Notes: generated by a model not told the origin, from the sequence alone. A stretch of DNA of 56,475 nucleotides from an uncultured Paracoccaceae bacterium (GCA_938002605.1 CALLAF010000010.1:1-56475), one strand, 5' to 3'; counted from the stretch's first letter, positions 16,197 to 25,134 are shown. A program made the numbers and translations.

Positions 16197-17116
16197 CGCA
16201 GATTTACAACCGTGTTGCGCTGATTGGTCTTGGCTTGATTGCATCTTCAATGTGCCACGCGATGCGTCGCGCAGGGCTGGCAGGTGAAATTGTTGGTTAT
16301 GCGCGATCCGCAGAAACGCGTGCGATTGCACGTGAAATCAATCTTTGTGATGCGATATACGATACCGCCGCCGAGGCCGTGAAAGACGCGGATTTGGTTG
16401 TGCTGTGTGTGCCCGTGGGGGCGATGGGGGCTGTTGCGGCTGAAATCGGGCCGTCGCTAAAGCAAGGTGCAACCGTCAGCGATGTTGGGTCCGTCAAGCG
16501 CACGGTCATTGATGCGGTGGCGCCGCATATCCCCGACGGTGTGCATTTCATCCCAGCCCACCCTTTGGCTGGGACCGAACATTCGGGGCCACGTTCGGGT
16601 TTTGCCGAACTCTTCGACAACCGTTTTTGCATCATTGTCCCAGTCGAAGGGGCGGACCGCGCTGCGGTTGACCGTGTGTCCGATCTGTGGCGCGGGATGG
16701 GCAGTAATGTTGATGAAATGGATCCTGATCACCATGATTTGGTGCTCGCAGTGACAAGCCATACGCCGCATCTGATTGCCTACACTATGGTTGGGGTTGC
16801 AGATGATCTAAGCCGCGTGACCGACAGCGAAGTTATTAAATATTCGGCGGCTGGTTTTCGCGATTTTACCCGTATCGCGGCGTCAGACCCGACCATGTGG
16901 CGCGACGTGTTTCTAAACAACAAGGACGCTACGCTCGAGATTTTGGGGCGCTTCACCGAAGAGCTTTTTGCGCTGCAACGTGCGATCCGCCAAGGTGATG
17001 GGGATCACCTGTTCGACTACTTTACCCATACACGCGCGATCCGGCGGTCCATCGTCGAAGCGGGCCAAGACACCGATGCCCCTGATTTTGGGCGTAGTCA
17101 GATTAAGTCAGAGTGA
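16193..17116 (+). CDS. tyrC: prephenate/arogenate dehydrogenase
   Basis: 307 residues from a GTG start overlapping the hisC stop. The N-terminal Rossmann motif [20 protein letters not shown] binds NAD(P). [25 protein letters not shown] (with the catalytic-region His) and the helical C-terminal domain ([20 protein letters not shown]) are standard for TyrA/TyrC. It oxidatively decarboxylates prephenate or arogenate on the way to tyrosine. It is monofunctional, with no chorismate mutase or ACT domain. The upstream in-frame ATG-like starts inside hisC are rejected because of the GTGA coupling and the conserved start. Confidence 0.95.
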   Translation: MTQIYNRVALIGLGLIASSMCHAMRRAGLAGEIVGYARSAETRAIAREINLCDAIYDTAAEAVKDADLVVLCVPVGAMGAVAAEIGPSLKQGATVSDVGSVKRTVIDAVAPHIPDGVHFIPAHPLAGTEHSGPRSGFAELFDNRFCIIVPVEGADRAAVDRVSDLWRGMGSNVDEMDPDHHDLVLAVTSHTPHLIAYTMVGVADDLSRVTDSEVIKYSAAGFRDFTRIAASDPTMWRDVFLNNKDATLEILGRFTEELFALQRAIRQGDGDHLFDYFTHTRAIRRSIVEAGQDTDAPDFGRSQIKSE

Positions 17117-17859
17117 TCCGTCTTGTGGGATTTATGCTGGCCCTATGGGCCGGCACCGCTGCAGCGCAGGGCTTTCCGCTTGTTGTGCCGCCAGTGGTCG
17201 TCGCAACGGATACCCCGTTGATCCGCCCTGTCACGCGCCCACCGCCTAGCCCTTATGCCGTATTGGTTTCGTTGCGCCCGGCCGTCCGCCCCGCGTCAAT
17301 CGAAGCGGCTGCTGAGGAACGCCGTCTCGCGCGATTGCGCGGACAGGTTTGCGGCGATATCGCGATTCAAGGGGATAGTTTGGGGCGCGTTGAAGGTGCC
17401 GGCGCCTGCGGGGTGTCTGATGCTGTGCGTGTACGGTCGGTGTTGGGCGTGGCCTTGCGCCCAGCCGCGACAATGGATTGCCGCACCGCTGCGGCATTGA
17501 AAACATGGGTGAACCGTGGCGCTATCCCAGCGGTGGGGGCCGAAGGTGGCGGTGTTGCCAGTCTGCGTGTCGTGTCACATTACGCCTGCCGCAACCGTAA
17601 CAACGCGTCCACTGGACGTTTGTCCGAACATGCCCATGGGCGCGCGATTGATATTGCAGGCATCGGTTTGCAAGATGGGTCCGAAATCACGGTGCTGACT
17701 GGTTGGGGGACATCCGACGACGGCGCGCAATTGCGGCAGATGTGGCGGGCGGCTTGCGGCCCCTTCGGGACCGTTCTTGGCCCCGAAGCTAACCGGTTTC
17801 ATGCTGATCATTTCCACTTTGATACTGCGCGGTATCGTAGCGGGTCTTATTGCCGTTAA
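17113..17859 (+). CDS. extensin-like (DUF) exported protein
   Basis: 248 residues, GTG start overlapping the tyrC stop by GTGA. It has a Sec signal ([20 protein letters not shown]), then a Pro-rich linker, then an extensin-like C-terminal domain: MDCRTAAALKTWVNRGAIPA, SHYACRNRNN, LSEHAHGRAIDIAGI, and RFHADHFHFDT near the end. The His/Asp pattern resembles zinc D-Ala-D-Ala carboxypeptidase folds, suggesting a periplasmic peptidoglycan role. Its stop overlaps the asd stop on the other strand by 4 bases. Confidence 0.88.
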   Translation: MIRLVGFMLALWAGTAAAQGFPLVVPPVVVATDTPLIRPVTRPPPSPYAVLVSLRPAVRPASIEAAAEERRLARLRGQVCGDIAIQGDSLGRVEGAGACGVSDAVRVRSVLGVALRPAATMDCRTAAALKTWVNRGAIPAVGAEGGGVASLRVVSHYACRNRNNASTGRLSEHAHGRAIDIAGIGLQDGSEITVLTGWGTSDDGAQLRQMWRAACGPFGTVLGPEANRFHADHFHFDTARYRSGSYCR

Positions 17860-18899
17860 ACTGCAGCCTGTGCGCGCAAGGCTTCCGCAATCTGCACAGC
17901 ATTTTGCGCGGCACCTTTTAGAAGCTGATCACCAACAATAAACATGGTCACTGTCCGCCCGGATGGATCACCGAGATCGTCCCGGATGCGCCCGACAAGG
18001 ACGTCTTGTTCGCCTGATGCCTCTGATGGCATCGGAAAATGGTTCGCTTCACGATCATCGACAAGCCGGATACCGAGCGCGCCCTCTAACGCGTGACGGA
18101 TGCTGTCAGTATTGACGTGTTCGTCAAAACGGATCGACAAGGAAATCCCATGAGCGCGCAAAATCGGCACCCGAATGCAGGTCACACTGATCGGCAGTTG
18201 AGGTTGCGACAGAATGCGCCGGGTCTCGGCGATGACTTTCAATTCTTCACCGTTATAACCAGTTTCAGGATCGATATCAGAATTATGGCTGAACACGTTA
18301 AACGCATAGGAGTGCGGTAGAATTTGCGGCTCAAAGTCTTCGCCGTTCAGATGCGCGCGGGTGCCTTCGCGCAGTTCTTCCATCATTTCGGCACCGCCAC
18401 CGGATGCGGCTTGATATGTCGATAGCGACAGGCGGGTGATCGACCAGCGTTGGTGTAACGGGGCCAGCGCAGTTGTCAAAATGGCCGCGATACAATTGGG
18501 GTTGGCGATGATTGCCGGGGCAGATTGCAGGGCCGCGCCGTTTGCCTCGGGGACGATCAAAGGCACGTCGTCTTGCATACGAAAGGCCGATGAATTGTCG
18601 ATCACCTGGGCACCAGCGGCTACTGCGATGGGCGCGAACCTACGCGAAATAGTGGCGCCTGCAGAAAAGAACGCGATATCGACACCGTCAAAGCTATCCT
18701 CAGTCAGTTCTTCTACAACAATCGGTTGGCCGCGGAATGATTGGCTGCGCCCGGCAGATCTGGCCGACGCCAGCAGGCGTAAAGCGCCAACTGCAAAGTT
18801 GCGTTGCTCAAGACTGTGGATCAACGCAAGGCCAACAGCACCGGTTGCGCCGACGATTGCGACGACGGGTGCGGGGGCAGTGGGGACATGTGCATTCAT
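17856..18899 (-). CDS. asd: aspartate-semialdehyde dehydrogenase
   Basis: 347 residues. The N-terminal NADP motif is VAIVGATGAVGLALI (13-27). The catalytic cysteine is Cys136 in IIANPNCIAAI. SYQAASGGGAEMMEEL and the His-containing PILRAHGISLSIRF complete the active site. It reduces aspartyl phosphate to aspartate semialdehyde, the branch point to lysine/diaminopimelate, threonine and methionine. AGGAAG precedes the ATG but lies in a possible sequestering hairpin. The 170-base leader encodes a Thr/Met-rich peptide and alternative stems, so attenuation by Thr and/or Met supply is predicted. Confidence 0.97.
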   Translation of the reverse strand: MNAHVPTAPAPVVAIVGATGAVGLALIHSLEQRNFAVGALRLLASARSAGRSQSFRGQPIVVEELTEDSFDGVDIAFFSAGATISRRFAPIAVAAGAQVIDNSSAFRMQDDVPLIVPEANGAALQSAPAIIANPNCIAAILTTALAPLHQRWSITRLSLSTYQAASGGGAEMMEELREGTRAHLNGEDFEPQILPHSYAFNVFSHNSDIDPETGYNGEELKVIAETRRILSQPQLPISVTCIRVPILRAHGISLSIRFDEHVNTDSIRHALEGALGIRLVDDREANHFPMPSEASGEQDVLVGRIRDDLGDPSGRTVTMFIVGDQLLKGAAQNAVQIAEALRAQAAV

Positions 18900-18904
18900 G
18901 GGGT

Positions 18905-18912
18905 GGTCTTCC
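18905..18912 (-). promoter_or_regulatory. asd: asd ribosome binding site, possibly sequestered
   Basis: On the reverse strand AAAAGGAAGACC lies 5-16 bases before the asd ATG. GGAAGAC (18906-18912) is perfectly complementary to GTCTTCC (18925-18931), with a 12-base loop between them. A hairpin there would hide the site. GTC of that upstream arm is also part of another stem (see the leader). Confidence 0.5.
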
Positions 18913-18924
18913 TTTTGTGTGTTC

Positions 18925-19023
18925 GGAAGACGGGGTTCAGCGCTTCAAAACCCCGTCCGATCCGGCGGGGTTTTATTTGGCTTAGGTTAGTTGCGATGCG
19001 CCCATGCCAAATATTCCCCCGCC
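18925..19023 (-). promoter_or_regulatory. asd attenuator: competing RNA stems A-B, B-C, C-D
   Basis: Reading the transcript (reverse strand), segment A (19006-19023) lies inside the leader peptide codons. Segment B (18964-18981) pairs with A at 15 of 18 positions (two stems of 7 and 8 bp around a 3x3 internal loop). B also supplies AAAACCCCG, which pairs perfectly over 9 bp with CGGGGTTTT of C (18947-18974 hairpin), a terminator-like stem ending in UUUU. C (GACGGGGTT) pairs perfectly with D (AACCCCGTC, about 18929-18937). A-B plus C-D therefore excludes B-C. A ribosome stalled on the early Thr/Met codons leaves A free (antitermination). One that reaches the stop codon covers A and allows B-C. 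The logic is inferred; the pairings are seen. Confidence 0.65.
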
Positions 19024-19070
19024 TCAGCGGTGGTCATCTTGGTCATGGTTGTCGTCATCAAATTGGTCAT
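18987..19070 (-). CDS. asd leader peptide, Thr/Met-rich, 27 residues
   Basis: A 27-codon ORF upstream of asd begins MTNLMTTTMTKMTT and ends AWAHRN. Seven of the first 14 residues are Thr and four are Met, exactly the end products of the pathway branch that asd feeds. The codons after residue 15 form RNA segment A of the attenuator. No Shine-Dalgarno sequence precedes the ATG (CCACCCCGCC), so the peptide may be read from a leaderless or very short 5' end, as is known for trpL in rhizobia. It is too short for routine gene calling. Confidence rests on composition, position and the stem arrangement together. Confidence 0.7.
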   Translation of the reverse strand: MTNLMTTTMTKMTTAEAGEYLAWAHRN

Positions 19071-19254
19071 GGCGGGGTGGGTAGCAATTAGCGGACATTC
19101 TGGCAAGCGCTATTCGGCGATTGCTTACGCATAGGCGGGACGGTCTAAGACGGCCTACCTATACAAAGGTATAGATTTACACGCGTGGGGAGATTGCCTA
19201 CTTCTTTATGCATAGTTTCACGCTACTGCCGTAGTTTTTAAATGGGAAAAGAAA

Positions 19255-19524
19255 ATGTTGAAGAGTATGAAAGCGAACCTATCCGCAGCTGCGATAACCT
19301 TTGGTTGCGCTGCCGGTTTATTGGCGATTAATGCAAATGCTGTAACCGCAGCAGAGCTAAAGACAATTGTCCTGCAAACACATGACAGGCAATCTTCTGT
19401 TTCAGGCGAACTTATTCGTTACGAAAACAACATATACATTCTACTGACCGAAGAAATGGGCCGCGTCCAAATTCACGCAGACACAGTTGCCTGCCACGGC
19501 GCGCTGTGCCCTGACCGCGGATAA
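19255..19524 (+). CDS. small exported protein with a single domain like the N-terminal module of PstS/OmpA-type proteins
   Basis: 89 residues. A signal peptide (MLKSMKANLSAAAITFGCAA ... ANAVTAAE) is followed by a compact domain LKTIVLQTHDRQSSVSGELI / YENNIYILLTEEMGRVQIHA / DTVACHGALCPDRG. The pattern SVSG-L-Y-Y-I-T-G-V-C-G-CP resembles the repeat found at the N-terminus of alphaproteobacterial phosphate-substrate-binding/OmpA fusion proteins (DGSVSL-G-L-YRI-T-G-L-VDG--V-C-G-GCP), with two conserved Cys. Here it is free-standing. The function is unknown, possibly periplasmic ligand or peptidoglycan binding. Family link is by eye and moderate. Confidence 0.7.
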   Translation: MLKSMKANLSAAAITFGCAAGLLAINANAVTAAELKTIVLQTHDRQSSVSGELIRYENNIYILLTEEMGRVQIHADTVACHGALCPDRG

Positions 19525-19636
19525 GCCTAGGCTCTATTTGTATATCACAGACCGCAAACGCCTATTGGGGTTTGCGCAGACAGATTCGGTGAACACCGCT
19601 CTTTACGCTCCTTGCTGTGCTGCCTATAAGCAGCCC

Positions 19637-19684
19637 ATGAAGTTGAGCATGATGATCATAGACATTATCTGCCCGGCGGTTTGA
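19637..19684 (+). CDS. possible Ile-rich leader peptide of ileS (15 residues)
   Basis: ATG 19637 opens a 15-codon ORF, MKLSMMIIDIICPAV, ending at TGA 19682-19684, 88 bases before ileS. Four of 15 residues are Ile in two pairs (codons ATC ATA GAC ATT ATC), including the rare ATA. Its last codons form the 5' arm (19672-19683, CCCGGCGGTTTG) of a strong hairpin with CAAACCAGCCGGG (19691-19703). This suggests ribosome-position control of ileS by charged tRNA-Ile. There is no U-run after the hairpin and no clear ribosome binding site, so the mechanism is uncertain and coincidence is possible. Confidence 0.35.
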   Translation: MKLSMMIIDIICPAV

Positions 19685-19771
19685 TCCAACCAAACCAGCC
19701 GGGAAAAGGTGTCTGCCTATGCGCACCGCTCCTTACCTATATGTATTTCCGATATGCAAAGGACGCCCCAC

Positions 19772-22693
19772 ATGTGCGCCGAAACGACAGACTATAAAGA
19801 CACGCTGAACCTGCCACGCACCGATTTTCCGATGCGCGCCGGATTGCCCAAACGCGAACCCGATTGGCTCGCGCGTTGGGCTCAAATCGGCGTTTACGAC
19901 AAACTGCGCGCCAAGGCCGAAGGACGCAAGCCGTTCACCCTGCACGATGGCCCCCCCTATGCAAATGGCCATTTGCACATCGGTCATGCGTTGAACAAAA
20001 TCCTGAAAGACATGGTCGTGCGCAGTCAGCAAATGATGGGCCGCGACGCGCGTTATATCCCCGGTTGGGATTGCCACGGTCTGCCGATCGAATGGAAGAT
20101 CGAAGAACAGTACCGCAACAAAGGCCAGAACAAAGACGACGTTGATGTTGTCGATTTCCGCCAAGAATGCCGCAAATTTGCCCAAGGCTGGGTTGATATC
20201 CAACGTGAAGAATTCAAGCGTTTGGGCGTGCAGGGCAATTGGGATGAACCGTACCTCACGATGAATTTCCATGCAGAAAAGGTGATTGCGGAAGAATTCC
20301 AGAAATTCCTGATGAACGGCACGCTCTATCAAGGGTCCAAACCCGTGATGTGGTCGCCGGTTGAACAGACAGCCTTGGCCGAGGCCGAGGTGGAATACGC
20401 CGATAAAGAAAGCTTTGCGATCTGGGTGAAATTCCCCGTGCGTGAAACGGGAAATGCTGCACTGGAAGGGGCCAGCGTTGTGATCTGGACCACAACCCCT
20501 TGGACGATCCCATCCAACAAAGCGGTCGTTTTCTCAGAAACGATTTCTTATGGAGTCTATGAAGTGTCTGACGCGCCCGAGGACAATTGGGTACGCAAGG
20601 GCGAACGCTATATCCTCGCCGACAAACAAGCCGAAGCTGTCTTTGCTAAGGCCCGCATTGATGCGTTCACGCGCGTTAGCGACGCGGGCGATATGTCTGG
20701 AACCACGCTGTCGCATCCGCTTGCCGGTGCCGAAGGGAGCAATGGTGAATGGGATGATCCGCGCGATTTCCGCGCAGCCCCCTTTGTGACTGAAGACGAA
20801 GGCACTGGCTTTGTCCATTGCGCCCCGTCGCACGGGATGGATGAATTCGAACTGTACCGCGATTTAGGCATGCTAGAGCAGGTGATCACCTACAACGTCA
20901 TGGAAGACGGGTCGCTGCGTGCCGATTTGCCGTTCTTTGGCGGGGCCAAAATCCTGCGCGACAAGCCCAACAAAAAGAACAAGAATAACCCGTGGGAAGG
21001 TGACGCAAACACGGCTGTCATGTCGAAACTGGCAGAGGTGAACGGGCTGTTTGCGCGTGGCGTGATCAAGCACAGCTACCCGCATTCTTGGCGGTCCAAG
21101 GCGCCCGTGATCTATCGCAACACGCCGCAATGGTTTGCTGCCGTGGATCGCGCCGTGGGTGACGGCCAAGATACCTATGGCACCACGATCCGAGAACGTG
21201 CGTTACGCTCTATTGATGAACTGGTGACATGGACCCCGCAAACGGGCCGTAACCGGCTTTATTCCATGATCGAAGCCCGCCCGGATTGGGTGCTGTCGCG
21301 CCAGCGTGCTTGGGGCGTACCGCTTACCTGCTTTACCAAGAATGGCGCGCTGCCTACGGACCCTGATTTCTTGCTACGCAATGAAGCGGTTAACGCACGT
21401 GTTCTGGCTGCCTTTGAAGCGGATGGTGCTGATGCGTGGTATGCTGAGGGGGCGAAGGCCCGGTTCTTGGGCGATGATGTGGATCATGACGCCTATACCC
21501 AAGTCTTTGATATCTTGGATGTTTGGTTCGATTCAGGGTCAACGCATGCTTTTGTTTTGCGTGACCGTGCAGATGGGTCTGACGATGGGATCGCGGATGT
21601 TTATCTGGAAGGGACCGACCAACACCGTGGCTGGTTCCATTCATCTATGCTGCAGGCCTGCGGCACGCTTGGCCGTGCGCCATACCGTGCGGTTGTGACC
21701 CACGCGTTTACTTTGGACGCCAAGGGCGAAAAAATGTCCAAATCCTTGGGCAACACGATCGTGCCGGAACAGGTGGTCAAACAATATGGCGCGGATATTC
21801 TGCGCCTTTGGGTTGCCACGACCGACTATAAACACGATCACCGTATTGGCGATGAAATCCTGAAAGGCGTGGCGGACAGCTATCGCCGTTTGCGCAACAC
21901 GTTGCGGTTTATGCTGGGGTCCTTGGCTGACTTTACCGAAGCCGACCGCGTTGAACCTGCGGATATGCCCGAATTGGAACGGCTGATGCTGCACCGTATG
22001 TCCGAATTAGATGAACAGGTGCGTGCGGGCTATGCGAAATACGATTTCCAAGGCGTATTTCAAGCGGTGTTTACCTTTGCGACGCTCGAACTCTCGGCCT
22101 TTTATTTCGATATCCGCAAAGACGCACTTTATTGTGACGGCGACACGGACCGGCGCCGTGCGTCACGTACCGTCTTGGATATCTTGTTCCACCGGCTGAC
22201 CAAATGGCTCGCACCGATGCTGACATTTACGATGGAAGAAGTCTGGCTTGAACGCTTCCCTGGCGATGACAGCTCTATCCACCTTGAAGATTTTGCCGAA
22301 ACGCCTGCCGTTTGGCGCGACGACGCATTGGCCGCGAAATGGGCAACCGTGCGACAGGTGCGCCGGGTCGTGACAGGCGCGCTAGAGATTGAACGCACCA
22401 ACAAGGTTATCGGTGCCTCGCTTGAGGCAGCTCCAACGGTTTATGTGTCGGCTGATGTGGCCGCAGTGTTGGAAACTGTGAACTTTGATGACCTGTGCAT
22501 CACCTCCGGCATTAATCTGTCAACCGAGACCGCGCCTGAAAACGCGTTCACATTGGATGATGTTGCCGATGTGGCTGTGGTCTTTGCCCGTGCAGAGGGC
22601 GAAAAATGTCAGCGTTGTTGGAAGATCTTGCCTGACGTTGGCACGCATAAACACGCAGGCGTATGCGGACGTTGCGACGAGGCGCTCGGCTAA
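19772..22693 (+). CDS. ileS: isoleucyl-tRNA synthetase
   Basis: 973 residues, class I synthetase. HLHIGHALNK (near 67) is the HIGH motif and KGEKMSKSLGNTI (near 654) the KMSKS loop. The C-terminal zinc finger is EKCQRCWKILPD ... CGRCDEALG. The editing CP1 domain includes SVVIWTTTPWTIPSNKAVVF. ATG 19772 (MCAETTDYKDTLNLPRTDFP) is chosen because it matches the usual start and has AAAGGACG upstream. An in-frame start 63 bases earlier would add an unconserved tail. It is a single gene with its own terminator and a structured leader. Confidence 0.98.
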   Translation: MCAETTDYKDTLNLPRTDFPMRAGLPKREPDWLARWAQIGVYDKLRAKAEGRKPFTLHDGPPYANGHLHIGHALNKILKDMVVRSQQMMGRDARYIPGWDCHGLPIEWKIEEQYRNKGQNKDDVDVVDFRQECRKFAQGWVDIQREEFKRLGVQGNWDEPYLTMNFHAEKVIAEEFQKFLMNGTLYQGSKPVMWSPVEQTALAEAEVEYADKESFAIWVKFPVRETGNAALEGASVVIWTTTPWTIPSNKAVVFSETISYGVYEVSDAPEDNWVRKGERYILADKQAEAVFAKARIDAFTRVSDAGDMSGTTLSHPLAGAEGSNGEWDDPRDFRAAPFVTEDEGTGFVHCAPSHGMDEFELYRDLGMLEQVITYNVMEDGSLRADLPFFGGAKILRDKPNKKNKNNPWEGDANTAVMSKLAEVNGLFARGVIKHSYPHSWRSKAPVIYRNTPQWFAAVDRAVGDGQDTYGTTIRERALRSIDELVTWTPQTGRNRLYSMIEARPDWVLSRQRAWGVPLTCFTKNGALPTDPDFLLRNEAVNARVLAAFEADGADAWYAEGAKARFLGDDVDHDAYTQVFDILDVWFDSGSTHAFVLRDRADGSDDGIADVYLEGTDQHRGWFHSSMLQACGTLGRAPYRAVVTHAFTLDAKGEKMSKSLGNTIVPEQVVKQYGADILRLWVATTDYKHDHRIGDEILKGVADSYRRLRNTLRFMLGSLADFTEADRVEPADMPELERLMLHRMSELDEQVRAGYAKYDFQGVFQAVFTFATLELSAFYFDIRKDALYCDGDTDRRRASRTVLDILFHRLTKWLAPMLTFTMEEVWLERFPGDDSSIHLEDFAETPAVWRDDALAAKWATVRQVRRVVTGALEIERTNKVIGASLEAAPTVYVSADVAAVLETVNFDDLCITSGINLSTETAPENAFTLDDVADVAVVFARAEGEKCQRCWKILPDVGTHKHAGVCGRCDEALG

Positions 22694-22698
22694 ACCAA

Positions 22699-22727
22699 GA
22701 AACCCGGCCAAGCGTGCCGGGTTTTTT
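22699..22727 (+). terminator. rho-independent terminator of ileS
   Basis: AACCCGGC / GCCGGGTT form an 8-bp stem with a short loop (CAAGCGT), followed by TTTTTT. It starts 8 bases after the ileS stop codon. Confidence 0.93.
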
Positions 22728-22746
22728 ACCTGCTTATATAGGACTT

Positions 22747-22758
22747 GTCATATATGAC
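22747..22758. promoter_or_regulatory. palindromic operator in front of the PadR gene
   Basis: GTCATATATGAC is a perfect 12-base palindrome 22 bases upstream of the PadR start. It is flanked by TATAGGAC and CTATCCTGTATA, which extend the symmetry. PadR proteins repress their own operons by binding such dyads, and the position overlaps a probable -10 region. Confidence 0.6.
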
Positions 22759-22780
22759 CTATCCTGTATAAGCATGAGGT

Positions 22781-23299
22781 ATGTCATTACGTCACGCCAT
22801 TCTCGGATTTCTTTCGCTCAAACCGCTAAGCGGTTATGACTTGCGCAAGGCCATGGACGCCTCTGTGCAGCATTTCTGGCCTGCGGATCAGGCGCAGATT
22901 TACCGGACCTTGGCGCGATTGGTCGCTGATGGGTTGGTGGATGTGCAAGATGTCGATGGGGACACGCGCCAACGCAAACTGCACATCGCGACAGCGGAAG
23001 GATTGGCAGAGCTTGACGATTGGCTGCGCACAATCCACCCCGCTGAAGATTCGCGCGAACCCTTTTTGATAAAAATGTTCTTTGGGGGCCGCATCGGTGC
23101 GGCGGATGTGCGGGCGCTTTTGCTGGCCCGACGAGGCGAGGCGGAGGCGATGCGCACCACATTTCAAGGTATCGCAACAAGTATCCCCGCAGGCGGTGAC
23201 CTAAACACGACCCTGCGCCGCGCGACCTTGCTCAGCGGATTGCGCCATGTCGAGGCGGAAATCTTATGGATTGATGAAACTCTTGAGGCTGTAGAATGA
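22781..23299 (+). CDS. PadR-family transcriptional regulator
   Basis: 172 residues. The N-terminal winged helix MSLRHAILGFLSLKPLSGYD then LRKAMDASVQHFWPADQAQI / YRTLARLVADGLVDVQ is the PadR signature. The C-terminal Vir_act_alpha_C-type helical domain (KMFFGGRIGAADVRALLLAR) mediates dimerisation. It overlaps the CPBP gene by 4 bases (ATGA at 23296-23299), so the two form an operon probably repressed through the palindrome at 22747. Confidence 0.93.
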   Translation: MSLRHAILGFLSLKPLSGYDLRKAMDASVQHFWPADQAQIYRTLARLVADGLVDVQDVDGDTRQRKLHIATAEGLAELDDWLRTIHPAEDSREPFLIKMFFGGRIGAADVRALLLARRGEAEAMRTTFQGIATSIPAGGDLNTTLRRATLLSGLRHVEAEILWIDETLEAVE

Positions 23300-24069
23300 A
23301 CGCGAGCTGGCGCAATATCGTAACCTATGTGGTGGGCGCCTATGCGCTGTCGGTGTTCGGCTGTTTGCTTGTCGCATGGGGCCATGATGTGGGTGGGTTG
23401 GTCTCTATCGTTAGCCCAATTCTTATGGCTGTGTCGTTACGTACCTTGGGGCGGGACGGATGGAAGACGGCGGGGTTGTGGATGAACCTGCGGGGCCATT
23501 CGCGCGACTACGCGCTGGCGCTTTTGGTATTTCCTGCGTTGGTTGCCCTGTCGCTTGCTTTGGGGGCAAGGCTAGGCACGCTGACATTATCTGATGGGTT
23601 TTTCGCGCGGTATTTGCCCGCGATCTTCGCAATGCTGCCGATTACCATGCTATACGCTGTCTTCGAAGAATTCGGCTGGCGCGGCTATCTCGAACCGCAA
23701 TTGGAAACTTTGGGTGTACCAGATCTAAAGCGACATTTGCTTGTCGGTTTGATTTGGACGATTTGGCATATTCCCTATTTGATGACATTTGGGAATGTCG
23801 CCGATATCCCGCTTTACCTGTTCATGCCGATCTATTTGATCGAGACGCTTGCGATGGCGGTATGGTATGGCGTGTCGCGCAAGCGCACCAACAGCGTCTG
23901 GCCTGCGGTGATTGCGCATGGTGGCGCAAATGCGATTATGTGGCCGCTCGTTATGACCGCAGATTTGGTCCAGATTCAAAACGGTCTGTGGATATCGCCA
24001 CGACCGGATGCAGCATTATCGATGTGCCTATTGATTGCCGTGGCGGCGTTCGTTTGGCGTCGTCGCTAG
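23296..24069 (+). CDS. CPBP-family intramembrane metalloprotease
   Basis: 257 residues with about 7-8 hydrophobic helices. The CPBP (Abi/Rce1-like) motifs are in order: [13 protein letters not shown] (motif 1, Glu-Glu-x3-Arg), [14 protein letters not shown] (motif 2, His) and [12 protein letters not shown] (motif 3, His-x3-Asn). These proteases or putative proteases act within the inner membrane. The target is unknown. Coupled to the PadR repressor, it may belong to a small stress or bacteriocin-immunity response. Convergent 4-base stop overlap with the next gene. Confidence 0.9.
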   Translation: MNASWRNIVTYVVGAYALSVFGCLLVAWGHDVGGLVSIVSPILMAVSLRTLGRDGWKTAGLWMNLRGHSRDYALALLVFPALVALSLALGARLGTLTLSDGFFARYLPAIFAMLPITMLYAVFEEFGWRGYLEPQLETLGVPDLKRHLLVGLIWTIWHIPYLMTFGNVADIPLYLFMPIYLIETLAMAVWYGVSRKRTNSVWPAVIAHGGANAIMWPLVMTADLVQIQNGLWISPRPDAALSMCLLIAVAAFVWRRR

Positions 24070-25055
24070 GGCGCGCGCAAATCGGTTAATACTTGCGCCG
24101 CAATCTTGAACGATCGCAGCCGCGCTGTGTGATCATGGATCATTCCCGTCACCATCAGCTCATCAGGTTGATATGTGTCGACAAGCGCGCGTAACTGCGC
24201 ACGAACCGTATCCGGCGCACCTGTTGCCGAACAGCCAAGCGCGGCGTTCACCTGTGCCAAAACAGGGCGCGCGACCTGCATGGGCAGATCGTCGACCGGA
24301 TAAGGAAGTTTGCCGGGTTCACCCGCGATGAGCCGCGCAAAGGCTAGCTGTTGCGATGTACGCAGATATGCCGCCTGTTCATCGGTGTCTGCGGCACAAA
24401 CACCCGCCGCCATCATAACGTAGGGTTTTGCAAGCCACGCGGATGGGCGGAAGGTGTCGCGATAGATTTCGATCGCTTGCTCTAGCATTGTGGGGGCAAA
24501 ATGTGATGCAAACGCATAAGGCAGCCCCAATTGTGCGGCGAGTTGCGCACCGTAGAGGCTTGATCCTAAAATCCAAACAGGCACATTTGTTCCTGCGCCA
24601 GGGACAGCCTGAACCGGCGTTGGATCATCCCCAAGGTAAGCGATCAGTTCCTGCACATCTTGTGGGAAACTCTCCTCTGGGGCCATATGGCGGCGCAGTG
24701 CACGGGCGGTTTTCATGTCGGTGCCCGGCGCGCGACCAAGCCCAAGATCTATCCGTCCCGGGTAGAGCGTAGCCAAGGTGCCGAATTGTTCGGCGATGAT
24801 CAACGGTGCATGATTGGGCAACATCACGCCCCCCGCGCCAACGCGGATTGTGTTGGTCGCACCTGCAACATGGCCGATCACGACAGAGGTTGCCGCTGAC
24901 GCGATGCCGGGCATATTGTGGTGTTCGGCCAACCAGTACCGATGGTAGCCCGCCTTTTCGGCCAATTGCGCCAGCGCGACTGTGTTTGCAAGGGCATCCG
25001 CCGTGGTCTTACCTTCGGGCACGGGGGAGAGATCAAGTAGAGAAAAATGCTGCAT
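24066..25055 (-). CDS. luciferase-like (LLM) flavin-dependent monooxygenase
   Basis: 329 residues of the bacterial luciferase-like TIM-barrel family, MsnO8-like subgroup. Signature segments are [40 protein letters not shown], and [16 protein letters not shown] with the conserved LGLGRAPG turn. It uses reduced FMN (or F420 in some lineages) to oxidise an unknown substrate. AGGAGCACCTG precedes the ATG. It is a single gene, divergent from ogt. Confidence 0.92.
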   Translation of the reverse strand: MQHFSLLDLSPVPEGKTTADALANTVALAQLAEKAGYHRYWLAEHHNMPGIASAATSVVIGHVAGATNTIRVGAGGVMLPNHAPLIIAEQFGTLATLYPGRIDLGLGRAPGTDMKTARALRRHMAPEESFPQDVQELIAYLGDDPTPVQAVPGAGTNVPVWILGSSLYGAQLAAQLGLPYAFASHFAPTMLEQAIEIYRDTFRPSAWLAKPYVMMAAGVCAADTDEQAAYLRTSQQLAFARLIAGEPGKLPYPVDDLPMQVARPVLAQVNAALGCSATGAPDTVRAQLRALVDTYQPDELMVTGMIHDHTARLRSFKIAAQVLTDLRAP

Positions 25056-25134
25056 CAGGTGCTCCTTAATCTGTACCTAAGCCCGCCGCTGATGTTATCA
25101 AGGCGCGGGTCGCAGCGACCCAAAGGAAACCAAT

